Origin: Datisca glomerata
Taxonomy: Eukaryota > Streptophyta > Magnoliopsida > Cucurbitales > Datiscaceae
Length of the DNA: 64,000 nucleotides
Reading direction: 5' to 3'
Assembly (NCBI GenBank): GCA_003255025.1
Contig: QANY01000280.1
Span: 688,941 to 752,940, forward strand
Made by a program: the position numbers and the translations under genes. Shown piece by piece: positions 1-11,164 of this stretch (its first letter is position 1; the number at the start of each line of letters is the position of its first letter). Below the pieces are notes generated by a model. That model was not told the origin of the DNA. It saw only the letters and a program-made list of their open reading frames with translations, and searched no databases.

Positions 1-753
1 ATGGTGGTAAAAGGAATAAGAAATTCTTCTATCTATCCTAAGAGAATATTTGTTGACTTATCGACCAAAATGTATTTGCTATTGTATAGTCCTCATCTCT
101 CTTTCATAAGACTCATGTAGCCCACCCAAAAAAAAGCTCTACTCCAATTAAGGACAATGAGCTATTTAATTCAGACAAAGAACTTGACACATGTTTAGTA
201 AAAATGGGGTTTTCATCCCAAAGAAGAAGATCCAGAGGTGAGTAAGCCTATGAACGACCACAAATTATCCAATTAATAGCCAATTGCGGAAGCAAGCTCG
301 AACCAATCGTTTGGAGTGAAGGCCAATATGGGCAAAATGCTTTAAGTTATCGAACACAGACGAGGGTAAGATCTATCACAAATTCAAAGACGGGAACAAA
401 ATTATTTACAACTTAGTAACATTTATATGTATTTCAAGAAGAAAAACACAAAATGGGGTAACAAGTATACAACAAAGTACATTGCATGTCCAGACACAAC
501 AGTTAAATATTTGTTTACATCTCGTAAACATATATTTAACCACACATATGTTTCATTCAAAATAAAGAGGCAGTAAGTGTATGCTACAAATAGTTCTTCA
601 ATGTCCGTGATACAAAACAAGGATCAAGATTGATATAATTTTTGCTGCAAATAGTCCATGATATAACTTTTGCAATTAAACCTCCTATAACACAAAATAT
701 GCAAATAGTCCATGATATAATTTATTTAGCATTAAATGAAGGAGTTAAATTGC
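1..753. other. AT-rich left edge, no gene recognised
   Basis: No convincing coding signal was found here. If the ACR pseudogene to the right were complete, its downstream exons would lie in this direction on the minus strand, but none of the later ACT-domain motifs could be recognised. A 20-bp direct repeat (647-666 and 701-720) sits just beyond the last recognised exon remnant. Confidence 0.5.
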
Positions 754-1671
754 CTACTCAAGATAGCTAATGATGCTCCTAATCAATTTCTTTCCGTTTA
801 GATCGATAACGTGGAAAACTACAGCCAAAATATGTTCATAGAGATTTTAGGAAAATTTTACTCACAAATAATACAAAATTAGTAACCCAACCCATTAATT
901 CTTAAAAATTAGATCATTCTTACCATCTGTGAACCATTTCTCATCGGAAGAAATGTAGGCCTTGTTGACGGAAAGGTCCATATCTATTAGAATCTATACA
1001 GCATCAAGGAGAATCGTATGCCTTCTAGCACTATCAACCTTGACAATAGTTGCAGTATTGCAAACGACATTGTCAATCACCACCCTGCCAAGGCAGAGAA
1101 AATGTCAAGTCAGGAATGAATCCCTTCGTTCTATTTCTCTTTCGTATTTTTTGGAATGTTTGAAATTTCTAGTTTGGAAGAAAAATAAAGGCGTATTGGT
1201 TAGGTCTATGAAAAGTCGTATTAAAAATGTGTGAGCATTGAGAAGAGAAGAGGCAAAAGAAAAAGTCAGAAAACTAGTAAACTAGAAAAACTTGAGTATT
1301 AGCACTCCAAATGTCGGTGAAATTTGATGTGAAAATTTGCTAATAATGTAATACTACCACGAAAATAACATTTGATTTCTCTAAGAGAAACTCCTAATTC
1401 AAATTTTTTATCGAAGTAGAAAGGTTTCTAAAATTTGTTTGGGAATAATTTTCTCAGAAAGAAAACGAAAACAGCTGGCTCTGCTCTAAAAATCAAAAAA
1501 TTCGATCGAACTCAATTAAATACCCAAAGAAATAGAGGGAAATTAACGCGCAGGGGATGAATTTTTTTAAAAAATCAGAAAAAATGGAACAAACTCGAAG
1601 ATCATGTAATCACTAAGCAAATCTAGGGTATTCATCCTAATAACAAGCTTTTGATATTCATCAAGGTAATC
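754..1671 (-). pseudogene. ACT-domain-repeat (ACR) protein, three-exon remnant
   Basis: Three exon-like blocks read on the minus strand. Exon 1 (about 1671-1623) encodes a segment ending DEYQKLVIRMNT. Exon 2 (1084-924) encodes VVIDNVVCNTATIVKVDSAR, then AYISSDEKWFTD. Exon 3 (818-754) encodes FHVIDLNGKK, ending SYLE. Order, phases and motifs match the N-terminal ACT domain of plant ACR proteins, closest in my recollection to the ACR8 type. Exon 2 has a good acceptor (TTGGCAG) and donor (GTAAG), and the exon 2-3 join restores D-V-F-H-V. It is broken: exon 2 has an in-frame TAG where the family has Gln, exon 3 ends in TAG where Gln is expected, exon 1 is followed by AT instead of GT, and the usual N-T-P-R codons have lost a base. 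No start codon or later ACT domains were found. Family assignment is from memory of motifs, not a search. Confidence 0.75.
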
Positions 1672-1699
1672 AGTAAGCAAACCTGACTTTATTGCCTTG

Positions 1700-2372
1700 T
1701 TGCCTTCGACCAAATTGCCATTAGAAACCCCCACCAAACTTCTCTTTTGCTCTTAGATCGACTCTAACGAACATAGTTTTTTGTTTTTTTTTTCAACATA
1801 AAGTTAATTAATAAGGGCAAAATAGTAAGTTCCACATAAATAAAAAATGTCTAAACTTAAATAGGGCCATTTTTACATGTATCTAAACTAAGGACCATTG
1901 TTGCTAATTATTTAATAAATATGGCCATATACTACAATTTATGTTCTCTTTATGTACGTTTTGGTCATTTTATATGCTATAAAATTGTATGGTTGTATAC
2001 TATTTTCTATTACACGTTATATTTTCTATAATATGTAAAATATATGAAAACTTTTATGATATTTGTAGATACGGTATTTTGTCCGGTCTAATACTTTGAA
2101 TATACATACTTTATTTTGTTGGTCCATATACGAGTCTAAGACTATATCTATGATTTGAAAAATTTCAATGTCTAAAATAGGAAAATAGCCCAATAACAAA
2201 AAAAATAAGAAAAGGAGTCCAATGACTAAAAGAATAAAAAATGTAGCATAAGAACTAAAAGTAAAAAAGGAAACATTAATTTTGCCTATAAATATGGAGT
2301 GGATCTTTCACTTGAGGGGACGTCTTTTAGAGAGAAAGAGAATGGGTCTTTTGGCGAGAGAAAAAGAACAGG
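1700..2372. other. AT-rich spacer, no gene seen
   Basis: Low-complexity AT-rich DNA between the ACR remnant and the first LTR. No reading frame, RNA gene or recognisable element end was seen. Confidence 0.5.
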
Positions 2373-3944
2373 TGTAACGCCCCGATTTCCAAGAGTCAAA
2401 AACATGCATGTAGTTTCACTTATTCAAAAATCTCCAATTCAATTGAAACCCTAATTAGAGAAAATTTTCAAATTGAAAGTCCTAATTTTGTCCTAGTTTT
2501 AACATTAAATAATGGGAGAATAAAATTATTTTAAGAGAATATCTACTCAATAAACTGAAATAAATGATTCATTGATCTATAATAAAGTTGATTATAAAAA
2601 TTCATAAAGCATGAAAGTTAAACATATTATCGAAGACTAAAATATGAAAATTCATAAATTTTTGAATCAACTGTAATTAAACTGAAATCTGTTTCTGATG
2701 TCAAATAATCATAGTTAGTGAAAATATCCTATTTTCGTTGACTATGACAGTCTCACACTCCTCCTGCTTGCCATCACCTGCAACATATTCATCTATGAGG
2801 GAGGAGTATTGAAAATACTCAATAAGTAAACCCACATCTTAATAAGCTCCACATGACATAAATGTAAACATTTAACTCATGCAACTTAATTTAACACATT
2901 CACTTGATTATTAAATAACATAAAGTACTTGTAACTAACATAACTTATTTCATGGTTAACAAATAACTTATACTTGTACTTATTCTTGCCGATACTTCTA
3001 CTTGCTTGGTCATAATTCAACTAGGCATATCTCCCAACTAACAACCTAACTAGAATTGTTTCATACTTGAACTTGTAACATGAATGTGAACATGACGGAT
3101 TGAGTGTCCTAAAACTTGATGTCACTTAAAGTTATCTGAACCTTAAGAATACTAGCATGAATATGGTGACACCCAACTGTATAAATGATAACATGATGTG
3201 TAAAATCCGGTTACTTGATAACCAAAGGACATGACTAGGTCTACCTCTTATTTACTTATCACTTTACTTGAGTTAAGATTCAATATTCACATTATCACAT
3301 ATACATGAGTAAACATATAACTTTTTCATGAACATAAGCTTACCAATGATGAAGAGGATGATGTAATCCGGAGAAGACGATGATGGAGGGGCTGCCATGG
3401 AAGGAAACGAAAACAAGAAAAACGGGTGAGATCAGAGAGAACAACAAAATAAAGAGAGAAAAGAGAAGGAAATAGAGAGATTGAAAGCTCAAGGAGAGAA
3501 TGAAAAAAATTAAGCTTACCGAAATTTGAAGGATGGTGGCGATGCGGCAGCGACGAAGCAACGATGGCACCACGAACAAAGAGATGAGGAATAAATTTAC
3601 TGAAAATAAAGAAATTTAGACTTGGGTATTTCAATTTTTTTATAGAAAAATCTAGATTAAGGAAGAGAAAAGAGGAAAAGAAGAAAGAAAATAAAGGAAA
3701 CAATAAATTACTTACCAAGATCAATGTTAGAGGGCTGCCCAAGTTGAAACGAAGAAGAAGGTGAAGAATAGTGGGCCTTTGTTGGGGAAGAAAAACTGTA
3801 AAACAGAGAAAGAAAAGTAGTTACAGGAGAGGGTTCATGAAGAAGAAAATGGAGAATGGGTGAGGTGGTTCACTGTGGTACTTATATCATGTGAGTGAGG
3901 GGTTAAAATTACAAAATAACCCCTCACATCTTTGGGGTATTACA
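2373..3944 (-). repeat. 3 prime LTR of the chromovirus
   Basis: On the plus strand it begins TGTAACGCCCCG and ends GGGGTATTACA. In element orientation it therefore starts TGTAATACCCC and ends GGCGTTACA, the same termini as the solo LTR at 22207-25010. The purine-rich stretch reading AAGGAGGGAATAA on the minus strand, just right of 3944, is the likely polypurine tract. The block 3360-3870 is GA-rich on the plus strand and produces spurious long frames. Compared with the right LTR it seems to lack a segment after about 3336. Confidence 0.8.
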
Positions 3945-3999
3945 TTATTCCCTCCTTAAGAACTTTCATCCTTAAAAGAAATGTACCTTATAGAAATAA

Positions 4000-5010
4000 C
4001 TCTGGGTACTCGACACGCATCTTCGCTTCTCGTTCCACGTTGCTTCTTCGATCCGATGATTTCTTCAGAGAACCTTGACTAACTAAACCGTTCTATTACG
4101 AAGAGTCTGATTCCTGTGCTCTAAAACTCTTATTAGCTTCTCCTTATAAGTGAGATCATCATGAACTTATAGAGGTTCAAAATCAATGACATGTTTTGGA
4201 CCAGGCACGTACTTGCGAAGCATTGAAACGTGAAACACATTATAAACACTTGAAAGAGCTGGTGGTAAAGCGAGTAGGTATGCCAAATGACCGATACGAT
4301 CAAAAATCTCAAAAGGACCAATAAAACTGGGACTCTGATTCCCCTTGCGACCAAAACGCATAACAGTCTTTGTTGGCGTAACCTTGAGAAACACATGATC
4401 ACCCACTTCAAATTCGAGGTCCTTTCTCCTAACATTTGCATAACTCCACTTTTTCCCATAAAATGCTTCAAACGGAGCCATACCAATTATCGCCTGGTAA
4501 TTGTTATTGTATGCAATTTCCACGAGTGCTTCTGGATCGTATGCTCAGATTGCGGATTAAAAGCTGTACTGAAATTTAACCGAGTACCCAAAGTTTTCTG
4601 TAGACTACACCAAAAATTTGACATGAACCACGGATCATGATCTGATACTGTAGACACTGGAACCCCATGAATTTGAACAATCACTCGGATATACAGTCGA
4701 GCCCAATCCTCAACTGAGAATGTAGTCTTGCCAGGGAAAAAGTGTGCAGACTTGGTAAGACGATCTACCACAACCCAAATGGAGTTATAACCTTTTACCG
4801 TTCGGTAGCCCTGAAATGAAATCCATAGTCACATGCTCCCACTTTCATTTAGGAATAATTAATGGTTGTAAGACACCAGATGGAGGCTGTCTCTAGGCCT
4901 TGATCTACTGACATACCAAACACTTATTAACAAATTCAACGATATCATGCTTCATATCATTGCATTAATAATGTAACTTTAAATCAAGATACATTTTGGT
5001 ACGGACAGGG
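4000..5010 (-). pseudogene. Chromovirus integrase with chromodomain-like tail
   Basis: Reading leftwards: a zinc-binding segment (about 5000-4900) with CLVCQ, then the core region (4771-4487) with MVDRLTKSAHF, then the C-terminal region (4523-4167) with the GPFEI and VFHVSMLRKY motifs. After a stop it continues as LVKVL and RIEEATW, typical of the chromodomain-like tail of plant chromoviruses. Multiple stops and frame changes interrupt it, so no functional protein is expected. Confidence 0.8.
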
Positions 5011-5627
5011 TGCACTGTATATGGTTAATTATGAGCATCCGCGAGTAATACCTAATGACTGTGTTTTTCAGATCACAAAGACTCCCATGAAAGCGAAGAG
5101 CTAAATCATTACTGACATCGAACCCTTATCTTTTTTCTGAATCCACTTCACTCATAATCAGAAATAACTGAGAGTCTGAGTTCTGTGCATCGATAATACA
5201 TTGCTCAGTGATGGTTGAACTGTGAGTTGAGCTAGTTGTGTCGTAGTGTCTTTTAAAAAGACCTGAATCTCTGCACGTTCAAAATCCTCTAGGATATGCT
5301 CTTGAGACGTAATCAAAGATGCTGAATGATCTTATTTCTTACTTAAGGTATCAACCACTACATTTGCCTTTCCTAGTGATAAATAATCTCATAGGCGTAA
5401 TCTTTCACCAGTTCCAACCAACAGTGTTGCCTCATGTTAAGCTCTTTTTGAGTGAAAAAGTACTTGAAACTCTTATGATCTGTGAAAATCTGACACTTAC
5501 AACTATACAAGTAATGTCTCTAAATCTTGAGGGTAAATACAACTATAACCAACTCCAAATCATACGTAGGATAGTTCTGTTCATAAGGCTTGCATTGACG
5601 AGAAGCATATGATATGACCTTTCCATG

Positions 5628-6500
5628 TTACATTAAAACACAACCCAAACCTCTCTTGGAAGCATCACTATAAATCACAAAGTCGCTCTTACTATATGGA
5701 ATGGTCAACACTGGTGCTGACACTAATTTTTGTTTAAGGCTCTGAAAATATTTTTCACACTTAGCCATCCAAGTAAATGTGGCATTCTTCCAGGTCAACT
5801 GAATAAGTGAAACAATGATCTTTGCAAAACCCTCAATGAATCTCTTGTAATATCTTACTAGGCCTAGAAAACTATGAACTAACATTTGACAGTTGAGGTC
5901 AGTTAACCACCGCTTTAATTTTAGACGGGTCAACAAAGATTCCATCTCGAGATACCATATGACCAAGGAATGATACTTGCTGAAGCCAAAACTCACACTT
6001 CTGGAACTTGGCATATAACTGGTGTGTCTTTAACTCTTGCAAAATAATCTTAAGCTGATCTATATGCTTAGCCTCTGATCTAAAGTACTCCAGAATATCA
6101 TCAATGAAGACAATCATAAAAGAATCCAAGTACTCTTTGAACACCTTGTTCATTAAATCCATAAAGGCTGTTGGAGCATTAGTTAATTCGAACGACATCA
6201 CTACAAACTCGTAATAGCCGTAATGAGTACGAAACGCTGTCTTAGGGATATCCTCATCTCGAATCATGGGTTGATGGTAACCAGATCTCAAATTAATCTT
6301 AGAGAATACAGATGCTCCTTGAAGTTGATTAAAAATCCTCAATGCTCGGTAACAGATACTTATTCTTGATGGTGACTCCATTCAACTCCATGTAATCAAT
6401 GCATAACCTCATTGATCCATCTTTCTTTTGGAGCACCGAAAGGTGAAACACTAGATCTAATGAAACTCGTATCCACTAATTCTTGAAGTTGATCCTTAAG
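5628..6500 (-). pseudogene. Chromovirus reverse transcriptase and start of RNase H
   Basis: The 6381-5899 frame carries [12 protein letters not shown], a weakened [12 protein letters not shown] block and the catalytic FIDDIL box (the Y/FxDD motif is retained), then KCEFW and VSFLGH. The overlapping frame 6014-5628 continues through the RT connection (FLGLVRYYKRFIEGFAKI) to the RNase H start FVIYSDASKRGLG. The change of frame near 5900-6014 shows at least one frameshift. RNase H decays between 5628 and about 5100. Confidence 0.85.
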
Positions 6501-6799
6501 TTCTTTCAACTTTGTAGGAGCCATACGATATAGAGATTTGGATATAGGGGCAGTGCCTGGTCAACTCTCGAGGAGTAGGAAGTCAAGCCAGATCATCATA
6601 AAAGACATCCAAAAATTCACAAACGACTAGAACTGATTGAATATCCATATTTGTCTTAGTTGTATCCACCACAGAAGCTAAGTAACCCCATTTACCACGA
6701 TCAAGTAGGCGATGTGCCCACAAGGCAGATATAACCTTTGGTATAGGCTGTTGCTGGGAACCCTAAACTTGAAGCTAGGTCAACCTGGAGGCAGGAATT

Positions 6800-8105
6800 G
6801 AACTTCCTTTCAATAACAGTCTATGTTGGCATAGTTAGCAGCCAACCAGTCCATCCCTGGGATTACATCAAAATCATGAATTTCTAGGACTATAAGCCTA
6901 GCATACATAACATGATCTGCTATCATCATTGAACAACTCTATATCACCTTCATAGCTAGGAGAAAAGCTTTAGAAGGAGTAGAAACACATAACTCAAAAC
7001 CCAATGACACAACAAGAAACAATGCATGAGTCACAAATGAAGCAGATATAAAACAGGGCATGGATCCAGAATCAATCAATGTAAAAGCTTAATGTCCTAG
7101 TACAAGTTATGTACCTACCATAATTGTATCCCATTGCTCAGCTTCCTGGCGAGTTAGTGCGAAAACCATCCATTTTGCTCTATCTTCAGCGACGTTGCTA
7201 TTCTATCCTTGAGCAAGTAAAGGGCACTGCCTGAGGTAATGCCCAGTCTTTCCTCACTTAAAGCAAGCATTGTTCACCTTAAAACACTGGCCATTGTGGT
7301 ACTTGTTACATGTAGCGTACAAGAGATTTGATTTTATTGCCTACCTTTTTGCGTAGTGGGGACCCGGATGAAAATTCTGTGGTTTTCTCTTTCCATGAAA
7401 CAATTGCTCTGACGTGGTGGTGCATGAGTTGGAAGATTCTGTTCCATCAACAAGGCCACTTCAACTACCGCTGCGTAGGTGATGTTCTTATGGAGTGACA
7501 CATAACCCTTTTATCTTTGAACGAAGTCCCATTTCAAATGCCTGAGCCTTCTTGATCTCGCTATCAACGTTATACGTGGCATAGCGATATAATTACTCGA
7601 ACTTTCTTGCACCAACCTAAGAAATTTGGCTTCTTTACTTGTCCTGACAGTGATAAGAAAATACTTCTAGAAGAACAGCTCCTTAAATCGATCTCAAGTC
7701 ACCAGATTATGCACAACATCATGAGCTCTTTGTGTGAACTCCCACCATTTTCGATCTCCTTGTGTCAGCATAAAACTTGCACAAATAACCTTTTGAATCT
7801 CAGAACACAACATAAACTGTAAAATCTGTTCCAATCTCGCAATCTATTCATCAGCTAACAATGGGTTAGACGTGTGATCGTCAAATTCGCCAGGTTCAGC
7901 CTCATCAATGTGTGGATCAGCTGCATGCCCACCCCTGTTGCGGTTGTTGTTGAGTTGGGAGAGCCATCGTTGTCTGCCTCAACAACTCCAAAAATTCTTG
8001 AAATATTTCGATCATGGTTGCCGGAAGGTTCTTAGCAGGATTGACCGGTGCATGATTGTTGTTTCTAGTAGGGGGAGCCATTACTCTGCTACCCACAAAA
8101 GTCAT
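6800..8105 (-). pseudogene. Chromovirus gag, CCHC knuckle and protease region
   Basis: The gag start is a short frame, 8105-7917, containing MAPPTRNNN and ending early. A zinc knuckle at about 7270-7215 reads CFK-stop-GKTGHYLRQC, so the second Cys codon has become a stop. The protease-like block (about 7085-6800) contains SGSMPCFIS and PGMDWLAAN, typical of retropepsin-like domains in gypsy elements. Frames are discontinuous. Confidence 0.7.
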
Positions 8106-8303
8106 GACTTACCAAAAGCCTAATTCACAAATATGACATAAACGTAACAAACATGCCATAATGAAACTAAAGCACACCATACTGAATCAATAATTTAACA
8201 CATATAACATGCATGCGTACCTGACTTATAAGGTGATGGAGGAGCCGAGTGAGCCACATGCCATATTTTTCACTAAGAAAAGTCTATAAAATCTAAAACA
8301 TTT

Positions 8304-8315
8304 GCTCTGATACCA
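8304..8315 (-). other. Primer binding site, tRNA-iMet type
   Basis: The minus strand reads TGGTATCAGAGC, the standard complement of the initiator-Met tRNA 3 prime end used by many plant LTR elements. It lies 3-4 bases inside the right LTR, fixing that LTR as the 5 prime one and the element as minus strand. Confidence 0.9.
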
Positions 8316-8318
8316 AAC

Positions 8319-9760
8319 TATAACGCTCCGATTTTTTAGGGTTAAACATGCATTTAGTTTCACTTATTCAAAAATCAATAATTCAATTGAAACCCTAAGT
8401 GGAGAAAATTCTCAAATTGAAAATCCTAATTTTACCCTAATTTTAACATTAAATAGTGGAACATAAAATTATTTTAAGAGAATATCTACTCAATAAACTA
8501 AAATAAATTATTCATTAATCTGTAATAAAGTTGATTACAAAAATCCATAAAACATGAAAATCAAACATATTTTTGAATACTAAAACATGAAAATTCATAA
8601 ATTTATGAATCAACTGTAATTAAACTAAAATATATTTCTAGTGTCATATAATCTCCTATTTTCGCTGACTATGGCAGTCCCTACTCCTGCTGCTCGCCAT
8701 CACCTGCAACCTATTCATATATGGGGGGTGGGTATTAAAAATACTCAGTAAGTAAACCCATATGCTAATAAGTTCCACATGACATAAATGTAAACATATA
8801 ACTTATGAAACTTTAATTTAACACATTCATTTGATTATTAAATAAAATACTTGTAATCAACATAACTGATATCATGGTTAACGTAAAACTTGAACTTGTA
8901 CTTATTCTTGCTGATACTTGTACTTGCTTAGTCATAATTCGACTAGGCATATCCTCCGATTAACAACCTAACCAGACTTGTTTCACACTTGAACTTGTAA
9001 TATGAACGTGAACATGACGGATTGTGTGTTCTGAAACTTGACGTCACTTGAAAGTTATTTGAACCTTAAGGACACTAAAATGTTCATGGTGACACCCAAC
9101 CGTATATCTGATAACATGATGTGAACAATTTGGTTACTTGATAACCAAGGGATATGATTAAATCTACCTCTTGTTTACTTATCACTTTACTTGAGTTACG
9201 ATTCATAATTCACATTATCACATATATATGAGTAAACATATAACTTGTTCATGAACATAAACGATATACATATTTTGTGCATAACTCAAAATATAATCAT
9301 ATATAACATGGTAAATAATTTCATCGTAATATGAAAAAATAAATAACACACTTGATCATAAGATCGGGCAACATAAAGAAATAATAAAAATAATTTTACG
9401 TTGTATATTCTACACTTATAACATATGAATCGAATTACTATGTAAATCCACTTACCTAGATTAGCAGCGAATTAAATTCAGCAACTAATGACTTAAAATC
9501 TAAGGATTCCAGATCACAACATAATCATATAATAACTACAATTATTTAATTAAGGAGGAGGGCGAGTGAGATAAAAAATAAGTGGAAACTAAACCGGGTG
9601 TAAATTGATCAAACGGTTCAAACCGATTCAACTAGGTTCGAGTAATCTGAACCGGTTCGATTCTATTGAGTTAGGTCTGGTCGGCTTGAGTTTATTCGAT
9701 CTGGTCTAAATGAACCGATTCGGTCTGATTTGAACCATTTTTTTAGTTTTACTTATAGCC
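8319..9760 (-). repeat. 5 prime LTR of the chromovirus, outer limit uncertain
   Basis: 8319-9260 matches 2373-3330 closely. Beyond 9260 it resembles the reverse complement of the solo LTR instead: a block with ATCCACTTACCTAG followed by AACTAATGACTTAAAATC near 9449-9510, and a CGGTTC-rich tract at 9597-9740. The LTR therefore probably runs to roughly 9760, and the left LTR has lost part of this segment. Confidence 0.6.
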
Positions 9761-10120
9761 CTACAGTGTTTACACCAAAGATAAGAAAAATAAAAATAAA
9801 TTGGGGAGGGAGGACAAAGCTACGGGCCACAGTTTTGGTCTAAAGTTGCTGACCGCAGCTTTGTTATTCCCCCTTCTCATTCTAGAGTTGCAGCTTTAGC
9901 TCTAAACCTCTATTTTTTTATTATTTTTTTGTGATTTATTGTGTAGTGGATTTTTATGTTGTCTTTTATGTTTCCTTCTTATCACGCTTTACATGTAATT
10001 TTTACTGTACATATTTTCTCAACTTCGTTATGCTACAATTATATATTCAACAGCTTGAATCAATAATAATAATATGTAAATTTAAATTATATTATCTTTA
10101 TCAAATAATTTTTCACTAAA
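9760..10120. other. Spacer, no gene seen
   Basis: Mixed composition then AT-rich DNA. Contains two related AGTTGC/GCAGCTTT phrases, but no coding or structural feature was recognised. Confidence 0.4.
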
Positions 10121-10129
10121 AAATTTCTA

Positions 10130-10640
10130 TGACAGATTTTGAAATATCAAATTTCTCGAACTATTGAGCTGGTGTGTTATTTTTTGGAATACCATAAATA
10201 ACTTCAATAATATTTTATTTAAAAAAAATGAAATTCTTTTCAATGCTTCTTGAACCATCTATTAAAGGTCACTTATCTTGTTTCATTTTTATTACACAAG
10301 GCATACCTAATGTGACATTTAAAAAATAAATTTATTTCATTTTTTTTATTTATTCATTTTTCTAATATAATTTAGATAACATTTGATTGAATTTGATAAC
10401 CATTTTAATAATGAGTGTTGTACTTTCTCCTCACACAAATGACTCCCGAACTAATTTTTAGTTTTCGTAGACCAACATATTTATTTTTAAAATTGGATGA
10501 TCAATTACGTTCTAAAATGATTGGTGACGACTTTAATTATTTTTCAAAATAATATTTCAATCGTCGCCCCTTGCACATTGCGACATATTTGATGATAGTA
10601 GTTTTATCACTAATACTTAATATAATTGATTGGGGTTCAA
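10130..10640 (+). repeat. Dispersed repeat, copy 1
   Basis: Shares an ordered series of blocks with 55940-56420 on the same strand: ATTTCTCGAACTA, TTGATAACCATTTT, ACGTTCTAAAATGATTGGTG and TTTCAATCGTCGCC. The downstream phrase (GGTGGCCACTC in the second copy) resembles the inner LTR edge of Tat-type gypsy elements, so these may be old LTR pieces. Confidence 0.6.
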
Positions 10641-11164
10641 TTATGTTTAAAGAATTTTATTCGATTTTGGTAAGGTACTTTTACGAATCGGAATCACTAC
10701 ACATATTTGAGTATGTTAATAAATTTAATTGAGTTTTGGACATCTTTGTAGTTTATAATAAAATTTTCTTTCATATCCTATATTGTTGATAAAATGTTGT
10801 AAATCAACTTTGAGAGATCATAACTTATTCTTTCGATTGATTTTAACCTGAAACTTTGTAAGTAATAATATTGATGAGTTGCTGTAAAAAAAAACAATAT
10901 TGATGAGTTACGATCTATTTTGAAAAACTTGAAATCAGTTGGATGTCAAATCGATGTTTTATGGCATTCCTATCATTGGTTAATTTTCTATAAAGTTTTC
11001 AGTATCTTTCTTCTAAATTTTGTTATGAAGTAAAATGTTACCTTAAATTTTATAGGAAAATTTTATAGTAAAATGTGTATGTAATATTTTTATCAGTTGT
11101 ATGGAATATTTTACGAATAATGAGAATTCTTGCATTTTGTAGTATTCATCATATATAATCTTAC
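10641..11164. other. AT-rich spacer, no gene seen
   Basis: AT-rich sequence with a short local duplication (AATATTGATGAGTT at about 10868 and 10896). No coding signal. Confidence 0.4.

Larger units (their letters stand above)
2373..9760 (-). mobile_element. Ty3/gypsy chromovirus LTR retrotransposon, decayed
   Basis: The element is on the minus strand. Near-terminal blocks at 2373-3320 and 8319-9260 are clearly homologous (for example both carry TCTACTCAATAAACT), giving a 3 prime LTR on the left and a 5 prime LTR on the right. A tRNA-iMet primer binding site abuts the right LTR (8304-8315) and a purine tract abuts the left LTR. Between them, reading leftwards, are gag, a CCHC knuckle, protease, RT, RNase H, integrase and a chromodomain-like tail, all interrupted by stops and shifts. 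The chromodomain-like tail and the tRNA-iMet site point to the chromovirus branch. The outer edge of the right LTR is uncertain (9260-9760), because that side differs from the left LTR. Confidence 0.85.

Noticed and set aside
962..1234. 90-codon plus-strand frame
   Set aside because: It is antisense to the ACR exon 2 remnant; the minus strand carries the recognisable motifs.
3326..3742. 138-codon minus-strand frame
   Set aside because: Lies in the purine-rich part of the chromovirus LTR; low-complexity Ser/Leu/Phe product with no domain.
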